The notes: a model not told the origin generated them from the letters alone. Numbered from the stretch's first letter, positions 26,146 through 35,057 are shown. The stretch is DNA of 64,000 bases from Clostridium sp. UBA699 (GCA_002298915.1 DBML01000023.1:62001-126000); one strand, 5' to 3'. Translations and numbers: made by a program.

Positions 26146-26146
26146 T

Positions 26147-26890
26147 ATGGCAATGAAAGTAAAAGGTAAGGATCTATTCTGTCACAAGGAGATTGATAAC
26201 TACATTGCGAAATTTGAAGATACCATAAAAGAATCAGAAATTAAGATCACAAAATTGCAGGAAGACATAACGAAAATAGATGCCGAAATAGATGTTTTAA
26301 TGGTGAAAACTATCGTTGAAGGAAATACGTTTCAGAAGGATTTAGCAAATGCCAAAGCCAGAAAGCAGAATCTAATGACTGAGTTTGAAGAAGAGAAACA
26401 GATGGCACTTAAAATTAGAGATATTATGTCAGAAGGTATAGAAAAACTGCTGCTTGAAGCTTCGAAGCAAATTGATGAGGATTTAATGATATTTAATGAT
26501 GTTGTGGAGAAAGAGATATACAGGCAATTGGCAGAGATAAGAGATAAACAGGAAGAATTGCTTTTACTGGCAGAGAAAGCACATAGAGCAGTTGATGTGG
26601 AGGTTTTTCAGTATAATCAGATCTGCGAAGCTTTCGGACTGGGTAGATATAAAAGGTCATTTGGGTTCCATAATGCGTTATTTATCCCTCATCGTCAATT
26701 CTCAGAGTATGGCTCAGCTCTTATTAACTGTTCAAATCTCCAGTCTATAGAGTCTGTGTTAATTAGGGAAAGGGCAGATGCGAACGCTTATCATAACTTT
26801 GGCAAAGCTGAAGAAGATAAAGAGCAGTTACCACCTGCAAAAACAATGGAAGATGTTGATCTTGATAGGTTCTTAAAGGGTATAAAATAG
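26147..26890 (+). CDS. Coiled-coil island protein
   Basis: 247 residues. Residues 15-150 are a long coiled coil (heptads in IAKFEDTIKESEIKITKLQ and onward), followed by a more ordered C-terminal part. The start at 26147 is one base after the previous stop and follows GGGGG by 8 nt. No enzymatic motif. Scaffolding or structural roles would suit a satellite-type element, but this is inference. Confidence 0.7.
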   Translation: MAMKVKGKDLFCHKEIDNYIAKFEDTIKESEIKITKLQEDITKIDAEIDVLMVKTIVEGNTFQKDLANAKARKQNLMTEFEEEKQMALKIRDIMSEGIEKLLLEASKQIDEDLMIFNDVVEKEIYRQLAEIRDKQEELLLLAEKAHRAVDVEVFQYNQICEAFGLGRYKRSFGFHNALFIPHRQFSEYGSALINCSNLQSIESVLIRERADANAYHNFGKAEEDKEQLPPAKTMEDVDLDRFLKGIK

Positions 26891-26959
26891 TAGAAAATAA
26901 GAGAGAAACAAGAGGATAGCAATAGAGCTGTCCTCGATTTTTTTATATGAGAGGGGAAA

Positions 26960-27451
26960 ATGACAATGTTTGAGAAGAATGAAAATGTTGAGGATATCCT
27001 GGACGACTTAGAAGCCAAAGGGCTTATCAGTTATGACGAAGAGACAGAACTACCAGTTAAAACTAAAGATCATTACAGACACCTCAGGCAAGAGGAAGTG
27101 TGTTCTGTAATCCTACCGTATATTGCTCAGAATATTAAAATCAGTAATGCGGAGTTAGAGAGGCTTACTGGTATAAGCAGAGCAACTATAGGTAAAGCGA
27201 GAAAGTCAGAGAAATTCACAAAGCTGCTTATTGAGCATACAAACAGAAAGATGTTAATAGTTAGAAAGGTCGCTGTTGATGAACTGCTTAAGATCCTGCA
27301 GGATGACAAGGCTAACCAGAATACAAAGATTAAAGCAATCCATGAGGCGTTAAGCCACACAGAAAAGATGACAGAGCTAATGATTATGTCAGGTCACGAA
27401 GCACCTAAAATTAATATTGATGCTCTTATAGCAGAGTTAGAAAATATGTAG
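26960..27451 (+). CDS. Terminase-small-subunit-like DNA-binding protein
   Basis: 163 residues. An HTH near 60-82 (KISNAELERLTGISRATIGKAR) is followed by a helical region with VDELLKILQDDKANQNTKIKAI, a layout like small terminase subunits, which have an N-terminal HTH and a helical oligomerisation core. GAGAGGGG lies before the ATG. In phage satellites a terS gene redirects helper packaging. Other HTH proteins share this layout, so the call is tentative. Confidence 0.45.
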   Translation: MTMFEKNENVEDILDDLEAKGLISYDEETELPVKTKDHYRHLRQEEVCSVILPYIAQNIKISNAELERLTGISRATIGKARKSEKFTKLLIEHTNRKMLIVRKVAVDELLKILQDDKANQNTKIKAIHEALSHTEKMTELMIMSGHEAPKINIDALIAELENM

Positions 27452-28047
27452 TAACGAAAAAAGCTACGATTACAATATAGCCATGAGGATGACGTAACGA
27501 ATCGTTACCATATTTCGATGAAGATGAAAAAGAAGGGGTAGCGATTTGCGACTCCATAGGTTCGTGGGAAAGATGTGACAACTATTCTCGGATATCAAAA
27601 CGGAAGCAGGGACATAAATAGGGCATGTTGATGAAGAAGATAGGCAGAACTACCAAAACGGTACTTCTGAAATTAATAACAGAGGAATGACCATAATCAA
27701 CGAATAAGGTCTCTACAGCTTAATAATGTCGAGCAAACTTCCATAGGCTAACCAGTTTATGAAGTGGGTAACAGTAACATGACAAAGATGACACGGCAAA
27801 TCACCTACTCATGTTGAAAGTGCCAATACGTTACTTTAGAATCAAACAGAGGTATTCCTTTTTACAGGAGTATCTCTGAATATTTTTGTCCAAACACCCT
27901 GTAAAATCTGTTCAGATAATTGTCAAAATTTATGTTTTGTAGTAAAATTGAGTATATATTTCAGCTACGTTTTTCTGTGAAGAGATTGGAAGTAACAGGT
28001 AAACGGTTGATATACGGTGAGGTACTCGACATAACTGTCGCACTTGA
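27452..28047. other. Right-end non-coding stretch of the island
   Basis: No supported gene over 600 bp up to attR. It contains a 7+7 bp palindrome at 27494-27508 (GTAACGA-A-TCGTTAC) and a terminator-like hairpin at 27848-27877. The last 100 bp are AT-rich, as would suit integrase arm sites. Confidence 0.55.
27848..27877 (+). terminator. Terminator-like hairpin
   Basis: AGAGGTATTCC pairs with GGAGTATCTCT (11 bp, two wobbles) and is followed by GAATATTTTTG. Confidence 0.6.
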
Positions 28048-28088
28048 GACGTAACCTCAAAGCCGCCTTCAACGATAGAGTGGGAATA
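28048..28088 (+). repeat. attR: second copy of the guaA 3' end
   Basis: 41 bp matching 13944-13984 at 39 positions. It ends in TAG rather than TAA. Since the integrase is on the left, this copy is probably the original chromosomal guaA end. Confidence 0.92.
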
Positions 28089-28133
28089 GAATAAAAAGGC
28101 TAAAACATAGCATTATCAACTAATAACATTAAT

Positions 28134-28188
28134 AAAGGGTATCTATGATGTTTTTCTGCAAATGGAGATTTCATAGATACTCTTTTTG
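28134..28188 (+). terminator. Original guaA terminator, now separated from guaA
   Basis: AGGGTATCTATGA pairs with TCATAGATACTCT (one wobble), ending in five T. It lies 45 bp after the attR copy of the guaA 3' end. Confidence 0.8.
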
Positions 28189-28280
28189 TGTTTTATGGGA
28201 TTATATTGCTTAATTTGGTATAATTGAAATATGCTATAGTGTTGATTTAATAAGAATTTAAATAATCGGGGGAATCGGTA

Positions 28281-28637
28281 ATGAAATGTTTTAATCACCC
28301 AGAAAAAGACGCGGTTGGAATATGTAAAAATTGCAACAAAGGTTTATGCAAAGAATGTGCTGTTGAGGTTGACAACGGAATTTCTTGTAAAGGCAAATGT
28401 GAAGAAGAACTAATTTTTTTAAATCAATTGATGCAAAGGAATAAAGGTGTTTTGAAAAAAACTTCTCAATCCCTTTACACTGCATCCTTTATTTATTTTG
28501 CAATGGGATTAACTTTTAGTGGGTTTGGATTCTATACTAAAATACCTCCATTACAACCATTTCTCTTCATTGTGGGCGGAGTAATGATTATTGCAGGGCT
28601 ATTAACAGCGCTTTCAGGTAGAAAATTTAAAAAGTAA
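28281..28637 (+). CDS. B-box zinc-finger membrane protein
   Basis: 118 residues. The N-terminus has paired Cys/His motifs of a B-box-like zinc finger (CFNHPEKDAVGICKNCNKGL, then CKECAVEV, CKGKCEEE), followed by two membrane segments (about 66-86 and 91-110). A common but uncharacterised arrangement in Clostridia. GGGGGAATCGGTA lies upstream. Confidence 0.8.
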   Translation: MKCFNHPEKDAVGICKNCNKGLCKECAVEVDNGISCKGKCEEELIFLNQLMQRNKGVLKKTSQSLYTASFIYFAMGLTFSGFGFYTKIPPLQPFLFIVGGVMIIAGLLTALSGRKFKK

Positions 28638-28706
28638 TATGCCAAAGCACTTGTTAATAAATGTGAAACGTCCTGAGGAAGTTTCAAAATTATGAAAAGT
28701 GTAATA

Positions 28707-28865
28707 TAAAACCATGGCTTTGGAGGGAGAAATCGTAGAGGTAAAGGGATAAATCCAAAATGCTCAAATTGTCCGCATGTGTATGATGAGAAGGATTCCG
28801 ATGCGGATGTTCAATTTAAACAGTGTCTAAATATGTTATTGGATAACAAATATATATTGGCTTAA
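28707..28865 (+). pseudogene. Remnant with a CxxC motif
   Basis: A frame open from 28707 to the TAA at 28863-28865 reads KCSNCPHVYDEKDSDADVQF and ends LLDNKYILA. It has no start codon with a ribosome site, so it looks like the tail of a decayed zinc-binding protein gene. Uncertain. Confidence 0.3.
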
Positions 28866-28879
28866 GAAGGGGACGTATT

Positions 28880-30439
28880 ATGAAAGGATCATTTGCTAAA
28901 CAAGTAATTACAGGTATTGCAGGGTTGGTTTTTACCATAGGACTTTTTGTCTTGTCACAGAATGCTATTCACATCTCCAACACGATTGTCAACGATTTCG
29001 TCATGGTGGTTGCCTTTGGCAGCTGCTTTGGGTTTTTGCTGTACATATTCGGCAATACATTCTTCGACGGTTTTAAGTACGGAGCCGGCTTAACCTTGTT
29101 CATAGTATTGACTGCGCAGTTGCCAGGGAAATGGGCAGGCATTTTCATTATTCTTTGCGTGGCAGGCTTCTGGGTGTATCCGACGGTGCAAGGGTATATT
29201 TATGACAGAGAGCTGAATTCGCCAACGCCAAGAAACAAAAAAGTGGCCAAGAAAATCAAGGAATATGAAGAGTTAGAGCAAATGATGGAATCGGAAAACG
29301 AGGAGTTCCTAAACTCAATCGGATTCGGTGAGAAATCGCTGATCTTAAGGACGATCAGCGGAAGCTTCTATCAGCTGATAAAGGGAGCTGATAAGTATTA
29401 TTTCGTATATACTGGCAACGAGATTAGCGGCCTAGATTCTGACGAGCTTAAAACGGATTTTTCAGATGAAAATACATACAAAACAAAGAAGAAGGATTTT
29501 TCGATAGCAAGAAGCGATATCACTTCGATTGTCTATAAAACCAACAGGCTGAAAAATGTCGATTTCGAGAACAGCGGATCGATAGTCATCTACAATAATG
29601 GAAACAGGAAGTCATTCCAGGTCATGGATAATATTTCTGTCGATAAAATGGAGAAGTTTTTCGAAGGAATAAAGTTTTCTGTAAAACAGAAAAACCAAAG
29701 TTCGTTTGCGGAAAGTCTGCCGATCAAAAACATAGATGATGAATTTGACAGTAGTTTTATAAAACGAATGAAGTTGGTTTTCACTGTTTTGACGGCTGCC
29801 TCAATGCTTATCGGCGCGTCGTTCCTGTTCTTGGATTTCAACTACAAGTTGATGTCGGTTCTTTGCATGATGCTCTTTGCAGCCTTCTTTATCCTGTACA
29901 TAAAATACGACAAACTTTTTTCGCTCGAGGATGACCAGGATGCACCGGTGTTCACTAAGGACAAAATAAACCTAAGCTACTCGATTTTTCTGCCATGCTT
30001 CGCCCTCGGCTTGCGTTCGATGCTTGATTTCAACATTATTTCTTACAGGATGTTCTGGATTTTCACCGGTATTGTATTCCTTGCAATAATGTTTATGTTT
30101 TTCATGTTCAGCGACGAATATAAGAGAAAGAAGTCAGCCATTGGGCTCATAATAATCGCTGCCTTGTTCTTTGCGCCCTCATCTGTAATACAGATGAACT
30201 ATGTTTTTGACAGCTCCCCTGAATCTTTGACCAGATCTGAAATCTACAGCATGAGGATTTCCGAAGGATCAAAAGCCCCGGATGATTACCTGCTGGAGGT
30301 TGACATTTCCACTGGACAGAAAATGGAGATGAAGGTTTCGAAGGACTACTACGAAAGCGTATCTGTAGGAGACAAAGTGCTTGTGGTCGAAAAAGAAGGT
30401 TTCCTGAATATACCCTATGCCTATATAAATGAGAAATAG
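28880..30439 (+). CDS. Hypothetical multi-pass membrane protein
   Basis: 519 residues. Four hydrophobic segments within the first 110 residues, a soluble PH-like central region (about 120-275, with SLILRTISGSFYQLIKGADK), then about six further segments (295-435) and a short soluble C-terminus. AGAAGGGG precedes the ATG. No family recognised. Confidence 0.8.
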   Translation: MKGSFAKQVITGIAGLVFTIGLFVLSQNAIHISNTIVNDFVMVVAFGSCFGFLLYIFGNTFFDGFKYGAGLTLFIVLTAQLPGKWAGIFIILCVAGFWVYPTVQGYIYDRELNSPTPRNKKVAKKIKEYEELEQMMESENEEFLNSIGFGEKSLILRTISGSFYQLIKGADKYYFVYTGNEISGLDSDELKTDFSDENTYKTKKKDFSIARSDITSIVYKTNRLKNVDFENSGSIVIYNNGNRKSFQVMDNISVDKMEKFFEGIKFSVKQKNQSSFAESLPIKNIDDEFDSSFIKRMKLVFTVLTAASMLIGASFLFLDFNYKLMSVLCMMLFAAFFILYIKYDKLFSLEDDQDAPVFTKDKINLSYSIFLPCFALGLRSMLDFNIISYRMFWIFTGIVFLAIMFMFFMFSDEYKRKKSAIGLIIIAALFFAPSSVIQMNYVFDSSPESLTRSEIYSMRISEGSKAPDDYLLEVDISTGQKMEMKVSKDYYESVSVGDKVLVVEKEGFLNIPYAYINEK

Positions 30440-30545
30440 AGAACAACCTGGTGCCAGGTTCGATAGTCTTTATTCTGATTCTGTTCAAGTTATGCAGTTT
30501 CAGGTTTTGCTGAAATATTTTTTCTCTGTATATGTTTACATCACC

Positions 30546-30585
30546 CTCCCGAACCTGTGTTGCCTCACATTTCGGGAGTTTTTTT
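30546..30585 (+). terminator. Terminator before pgi
   Basis: CTCCCGAA pairs with TTCGGGAG, with an inner TGTG/CACA stem, ending in seven T. The T-run abuts the pgi promoter. Confidence 0.85.
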
Positions 30586-30593
30586 GGTATAAT
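30584..30593 (+). promoter_or_regulatory. pgi promoter, extended -10
   Basis: TTGGTATAAT contains TG-n-TATAAT. The -35 region falls in the terminator loop and is poor, so the extended -10 probably carries the activity. Confidence 0.6.
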
Positions 30594-30628
30594 AGATTGT
30601 GAAAATAAATACATGGAGGTTGCTGCAC

Positions 30629-31960
30629 ATGGGAAACAAGCTTGAATTGGATTTGAACTATATATCATCTTTTTTGACAAAGGAAGAAATGGAGGGCATG
30701 ATACCTTCTCTCAATATAGCACATAAGATGCTCTACGACGGAACAGGCCAGGGTGCCGACTTTCTTGGGTGGCTGGAGCTGCCGAATAACTACGACAGAG
30801 AAGAGTACGCCAGGGTAAAGAAGGCGTCGGAGAAGATAAGGAAGAGCTGCGATGCCTTCATAGTAGTCGGTATAGGCGGCTCCTACCTCGGAGCCAGGGC
30901 GGCGATAGAGATGCTGACTAACAATTTCCGCAACCTTCTGGGCAAGGGCGAAAGAAAAGGGCCTATGGTTCTTTATGCGGGAAACAACATAAGCTCATCT
31001 TACATAACCGAACTTCTTGATTTGGTAAAGGGCATGGACATCTGCGTCAACGTCATATCGAAATCGGGAACTACCACCGAGTCCGCAATTGCTTTCAGGC
31101 TCATAAAGGAGCTCATGGAGGAGAAATACGGCAAGAGCGGAGCTGCGGAGAGGATATTCGCCACCACGGACAAAGCAAGGGGAGCTCTGAAGCAGATGGC
31201 TGATGCCGAGGGATACGAATGCTTCACCATCCCGGATGACGTCGGGGGAAGGTACTCTGTCCTCACATCCGTCGGTCTTCTGCCGATAGCCGTTGCGGGG
31301 ATAGACACGGACGAGATGATGAAGGGCGCTCTCGACGCCTACAACGACCTGAAGAACGAGAACCTCTGGGAGAACCCTGCGCTCCAGTACGCATGCGTGA
31401 GGAACGCGCTGTACGAAAAGGGCAAGAAGATAGAGATAATGGCAAACTTCGAACCTGCCCTCAGCAGCTTCAACGAATGGTGGAAGCAGCTTTACGGTGA
31501 GAGCGAAGGAAAGGATGGAAAGGGGATATACCCCGCTTCGACCAATTTCACAACAGACCTTCACTCCATGGGGCAGTACATCCAGGAGGGGCTCAGGGAG
31601 ATATTCGAAACCGTAATAAACGTGGGAGCTCCCGCAAAGGATCTCGCTTTGAAGGCGAGCGAGGAAGACCTCGACGGGCTGAACTACCTTGAAGGAAAGA
31701 CGATAGATTTCGTAAACCAGCAGGCCATGAGGGGGACCGTGCTCGCGCACAACGAGGGCGGGGTTCCAGTAGTGCTGGTCAACGTTCCTGCCCTTACGCC
31801 TTACCACTTCGGATACATGGCGTACTTCTTCGAGCTCGCCTGCGGGCTCAGCGCATACGTCCTGGGCGTGAACCCCTTCAACCAGCCTGGAGTAGAGGCT
31901 TACAAGAAGAACATGTTTGCGCTTCTCGGGAAGCCGGGCTACAAGCTTGGAAACGAATAA
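30629..31960 (+). CDS. pgi: Glucose-6-phosphate isomerase
   Basis: 443 residues, the short Gram-positive type. VVGIGGSYLGARA near residue 73, VISKSGTTTES near 143 and FNEWWKQLYGESEGKDG near 284 carry the phosphate-binding and catalytic residues. It interconverts glucose-6-P and fructose-6-P. The ATG at 30629 follows GGAGGTTG. The stop overlaps the next start (TAATG). Confidence 0.97.
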   Translation: MGNKLELDLNYISSFLTKEEMEGMIPSLNIAHKMLYDGTGQGADFLGWLELPNNYDREEYARVKKASEKIRKSCDAFIVVGIGGSYLGARAAIEMLTNNFRNLLGKGERKGPMVLYAGNNISSSYITELLDLVKGMDICVNVISKSGTTTESAIAFRLIKELMEEKYGKSGAAERIFATTDKARGALKQMADAEGYECFTIPDDVGGRYSVLTSVGLLPIAVAGIDTDEMMKGALDAYNDLKNENLWENPALQYACVRNALYEKGKKIEIMANFEPALSSFNEWWKQLYGESEGKDGKGIYPASTNFTTDLHSMGQYIQEGLREIFETVINVGAPAKDLALKASEEDLDGLNYLEGKTIDFVNQQAMRGTVLAHNEGGVPVVLVNVPALTPYHFGYMAYFFELACGLSAYVLGVNPFNQPGVEAYKKNMFALLGKPGYKLGNE

Positions 31961-32406
31961 TGAGAATACTTGTTGATGCTGACGCCTGCCCCGGAAGGGA
32001 CATAATCGAGAAAACCGCAAGCCGCTTCGGCATACCGGTGGTCATGTACTGCGACACGAACCATATACTCAGGAGCGCCTACAGCGATATCAGGTACATC
32101 GAGAGCGGCTTCCAGAGCGTGGACATAGCCATAGCCAACGACTCGAGGGCCGGCGACATAGTGGTCACCCAGGACTACGGCGTTGCCGCAATGGTCCTGG
32201 GGAAGAAGGCCTTCGCGATAAGCCCAAGGGGTTACATCTACGACGACAGCAACATAGACAGGCTGCTTTTCGAAAGGCACATATCCGCCAAGGTCAGGAA
32301 AGGCGGTGGAAGAACCTCAGGGCACAAGAAGAGGAACTCCGATGACGATGAAAGGCTTGAAAAGAATCTGAAAAAAATCATTAATGAAGCAACAGGTGGG
32401 GATTAA
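31960..32406 (+). CDS. YaiI/YqxD family protein (UPF0178, DUF188)
   Basis: 148 residues. MRILVDADACPGRDII, IANDSRAGDIVVTQDYGVAA and ISPRGYIYDDSNI are the family motifs; the Asp cluster suggests a PIN-like nuclease fold. Function unproven. It overlaps the pgi stop by one base. Confidence 0.93.
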   Translation: MRILVDADACPGRDIIEKTASRFGIPVVMYCDTNHILRSAYSDIRYIESGFQSVDIAIANDSRAGDIVVTQDYGVAAMVLGKKAFAISPRGYIYDDSNIDRLLFERHISAKVRKGGGRTSGHKKRNSDDDERLEKNLKKIINEATGGD

Positions 32407-32408
32407 AG

Positions 32409-33581
32409 TTGAACGAATTTGGAATTGAATTTAATCTGCAAAGCCCTCAAAACAAAAACTCAGAGATAAGGATTTCCCTGGCCGGCGGCCCGGGCAGGGA
32501 GCTCCTTTGCAAATACCTTGTCGGAGCGGCGGGCAAGTGGAGCACAATCAGCGACTTTTCGGCCGACAAAGAGGCAATATGGATCCCGACGGAGCCGGGC
32601 GGCTACACTGTCATGGCTCAGATAAAGGAGAAGGACAGCAAGAAGTCCTTCGACTACATTTCGAAGGCGGAATTTGTAATTGTAGATTCAGGAGTGAAAA
32701 AGGAAATCAGGGCCGACAAAAGGTCTCCTTGGATTGATGAACTTATAGTCGACAAGAAAAAGCCTTACATAATAAACGACACGCTGCACATTGAAGTCAA
32801 CGCTTCCGGAGGAAAAGGCGACTATCTGTATAGTTTTATTGTGAGGAAGGACGGAATCGAGCTCGAGGAAATACCATACGGGTACTGCAACTGGGTCGAC
32901 TTCACCCCGGAGACTGCAGGGGAGTTTGAGCTCGAGGCTAGGGTTAAGGATGTCGATTCAAACCGCTATGCAGACAATGTTAAGAAAATACCCATAGCTG
33001 TTCAGGAATATGCTCCGGCAAACATCGACTATATAATGATGCCTCCAAAGAAGCAGTATGCGGTCTCTGACACAGTCGCCTTGGAAGCGATAGTAAGGAA
33101 CACTGGAAACGTCCTTATGAAATACATTCTGAAGATCAACAACCACGTGATTGAGGAAACCGGTTTTGTTGAAAGCAAGAAGTACGAATTCATACCGAAA
33201 TGCAGCGGTGCCTACTCCGTAGTCATCCTTGCCAAAAATTCGGCGAGCAACGAGCCTTATGACAGCAAAGAAGAGATCAGGATAAGGGTTGACGACGCTC
33301 ACCCTATCAAGAATACGAGGATAGTGCACGACAGGGATGCGGTGATGCCGGGTGAGTCAGTAACTTTTTCTGTCTCCTTTGAGGACGGAAGGGGAGTGCT
33401 GATGGAGTTCTACATAATGGAGGCAGGCGACTGGCGCCTTGTGCAGAGCTACAGCAAAAAAAATTACTACACGTTCATACCTTACAACAAAGGCGTTTAC
33501 AAGGTCCTGGCGCTCACAAAAAGCCAGAACAGCGTGCTGCCTTATGAGGATTATGACATGTATACCTTCAAAATAGATTGA
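32409..33581 (+). CDS. Triple-tyrosine (Y_Y_Y) repeat protein
   Basis: 390 residues with four repeats of about 90 residues, each a beta-sandwich ending in a pattern like WIPTEPGGYTVMAQIKEKDS, FTPETAGEFELEARVKD, FIPKCSGAYSVVILAKN and FIPYNKGVYKVLALTKS. The Y_Y_Y domain is an extracellular or sensor beta fold, but no signal peptide is seen here. It begins at a TTG 7 nt after GGTGGGG, two bases after the yaiI stop, so it belongs to the same operon. Confidence 0.85.
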   Translation: MNEFGIEFNLQSPQNKNSEIRISLAGGPGRELLCKYLVGAAGKWSTISDFSADKEAIWIPTEPGGYTVMAQIKEKDSKKSFDYISKAEFVIVDSGVKKEIRADKRSPWIDELIVDKKKPYIINDTLHIEVNASGGKGDYLYSFIVRKDGIELEEIPYGYCNWVDFTPETAGEFELEARVKDVDSNRYADNVKKIPIAVQEYAPANIDYIMMPPKKQYAVSDTVALEAIVRNTGNVLMKYILKINNHVIEETGFVESKKYEFIPKCSGAYSVVILAKNSASNEPYDSKEEIRIRVDDAHPIKNTRIVHDRDAVMPGESVTFSVSFEDGRGVLMEFYIMEAGDWRLVQSYSKKNYYTFIPYNKGVYKVLALTKSQNSVLPYEDYDMYTFKID

Positions 33582-33600
33582 TATACCGGGAGGTTTCTTA

Positions 33601-34317
33601 ATGGAAAGGCTTGACAAGGTTTTGGCCAATCTGGGCGTTGGCTCAAGAAAAGAAGTAAAAGCGATGGTGAAGAAGGGTCTGGTCATGGTCGACGGAACAG
33701 CAGCCAGGGACAGCGGCATGCAGGTGGACCCGGAGAAGGCTGTGCTTGAGGTGGACGGCAAAGTCCTCAGCTACAGAAAATACATATACCTCATGATGAA
33801 CAAACCGGACGGCGTGGTTTCAGCAACCTTCGACAACTACGACGAGACCGTCATAGATCTGCTGGACGAGGAGCACAGGGTATTCGAACCCTTCCCTGTG
33901 GGCAGGCTGGACAAGGACACGGTCGGCCTCCTAATCATCACGAACGACGGAGAGATGAACCACAGGCTCATCTCTCCAAAGTGGCACGTTGACAAGGTGT
34001 ACTACGCCGAAATCGACAAGCCTGTGACCGAAGAGGATGTAAGTGAGTTCAGGGAGGGCGTATTGCTCGATGACGGCTACAAATGCATGAGCGCGAAGCT
34101 TGAGATCCTTTCGGCAGACGAGGATGGCTCAAGGGTCCATGTCACGATACAGGAAGGGAAATTCCACCAGGTTAAGAGGATGTTCAAAAGCGTCGGGAAA
34201 GAGGTTGTATACCTCAAGAGGTTGAGCTTCGGGCCGCTGTCGCTGGACGAGGAGCTTCCCGAGGGCGAATACAGGGAGCTGAGGGAAGAGGAGATTGAAC
34301 TCCTGAAATCCGTCTGA
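33601..34317 (+). CDS. rsuA: 16S rRNA pseudouridine synthase, RsuA family
   Basis: 238 residues. An N-terminal S4 RNA-binding domain (MERLDKVLANLGVGSRKEVK) is followed by the catalytic domain with GRLDKDTVGLLIITNDG, where the first Asp is the catalytic nucleophile (about residue 104). C-terminal EGKFHQVKRM is a family motif. GGGAGG lies upstream; last gene of the pgi group. Confidence 0.93.
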   Translation: MERLDKVLANLGVGSRKEVKAMVKKGLVMVDGTAARDSGMQVDPEKAVLEVDGKVLSYRKYIYLMMNKPDGVVSATFDNYDETVIDLLDEEHRVFEPFPVGRLDKDTVGLLIITNDGEMNHRLISPKWHVDKVYYAEIDKPVTEEDVSEFREGVLLDDGYKCMSAKLEILSADEDGSRVHVTIQEGKFHQVKRMFKSVGKEVVYLKRLSFGPLSLDEELPEGEYRELREEEIELLKSV

Positions 34318-34386
34318 TTCTATTCTGAATATGAACGCATTTCCGTCATATTAATACAATGTTTACAATTTAAATTGCAATTGCAC

Positions 34387-34415
34387 TTGAATGGAAGTGG
34401 TGTGTTCGTTATAAT
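34387..34415 (+). promoter_or_regulatory. Strong promoter of a putative small RNA
   Basis: TTGAAT (34387-34392), a 17-bp spacer and a perfect TATAAT (34410-34415). Confidence 0.75.
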
Positions 34416-34421
34416 ATTACT

Positions 34422-34498
34422 GTAAGGTTGAATAAAAAGAACACATCCCCCTTTTTATTTATGAAAACAGCTCTTTCCCCAAGGGAGCTGTTTTTCTG
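34422..34498 (+). ncRNA. Putative small RNA of about 75 nt
   Basis: Between a consensus promoter and an intrinsic terminator there is no open frame with a ribosome site. The predicted RNA carries an unpaired ACACATCCCCC stretch, the kind of C-rich segment that pairs with Shine-Dalgarno sequences in Gram-positive small RNAs, followed by the terminator hairpin. The next gene has its own promoter, so this is not simply its leader. Confidence 0.5.
34464..34498 (+). terminator. Terminator of the putative small RNA
   Basis: AAAACAGCTC pairs with GAGCTGTTTT and ends in five T. Confidence 0.85.
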
Positions 34499-34514
34499 TT
34501 TCCAATTTTCTTTC

Positions 34515-34543
34515 TTGTGGAATCCCGGAATAAATGATACAAT
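34515..34543 (+). promoter_or_regulatory. yerC promoter
   Basis: TTGTGG (34515-34520), a 17-bp spacer and TACAAT (34538-34543). Confidence 0.6.
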
Positions 34544-34601
34544 TTAATTAATTAAATTGCTAAAGTGAAATCCTAAATCAGATATTCGGGGAGATGAAGA
34601 G

Positions 34602-34937
34602 ATGAATCAGTATCAGTCCAAGCTGGAAGGAAAAGAAATGGATTTTTTGTGCGATGCTTTCTTGAGTTTGGAGACCAGGGAGGAATGCTATAGATTTTTT
34701 GACGACATCTGCACAATCACTGAGATAAAGGCGCTGGAGCAGAGGCTGATAGTTGCCAAGATGCTCAAGGAGAAGAAGACCTATCTCGAGATAGCGGGGT
34801 CAACAGGCGCCAGCACTGCGACTATCAGCAGGGTTAACAGGTGCCTCAACTACGGCAGCGACGGTTACAAGATAATACTCAGCAGACTGGAAGAACAAGA
34901 GAAGGAAAAAGAGAAGGAAGCACCTTCAGAGGAATAG
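34602..34937 (+). CDS. yerC: YerC/YecD family TrpR-like protein
   Basis: 111 residues. The TrpR-like HTH occupies about 38-85 (ITEIKALEQRLIVAKMLKE, then YLEIAGSTGASTATISRVNR), with an acidic Glu/Lys tail. The family lies upstream of pcrA-ligA in many Firmicutes, as here. Its target is unknown. Confidence 0.92.
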   Translation: MNQYQSKLEGKEMDFLCDAFLSLETREECYRFFDDICTITEIKALEQRLIVAKMLKEKKTYLEIAGSTGASTATISRVNRCLNYGSDGYKIILSRLEEQEKEKEKEAPSEE

Positions 34938-34940
34938 ACC

Positions 34941-34968
34941 AGGTGCCGGCGAAAGCCGGCACCTTTAA
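34941..34968 (+). terminator. yerC terminator
   Basis: AGGTGCCGGC-GAAA-GCCGGCACCT is a perfect 10-bp stem with a GNRA loop, followed by TTAAATTTT. Confidence 0.85.
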
Positions 34969-34983
34969 ATTTTCAGGCTTTTG

Positions 34984-35012
34984 TTCAAATAAGCATAAAC
35001 TTAAAGTATAAT
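34984..35012 (+). promoter_or_regulatory. pcrA-ligA promoter
   Basis: TTCAAA (34984-34989), a 17-bp spacer and TATAAT (35007-35012). Confidence 0.6.
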
Positions 35013-35057
35013 GTTATAATATAGAATAGAACATATCTGATTTTAGGAGTGATAATT

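Larger units (their letters stand above)
13985..28088. mobile_element. Genomic island integrated in the 3' end of guaA
   Basis: About 14.1 kb bounded by 41-bp copies of the guaA 3' end. A tyrosine integrase lies at the left edge and reads inward. The contents are AT-rich, with weakly conserved small genes and long non-coding stretches: resolvase, ankyrin lipoprotein, winged-helix replication/regulatory protein, Bro-N remnant, immunity-like genes, Xre-like regulator, coiled-coil protein and a terminase-small-subunit-like protein. guaA is a known integration target for tyrosine-recombinase islands. No conjugation or capsid genes were recognised, so it is either a satellite-like or a degraded element. 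Confidence 0.92.
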
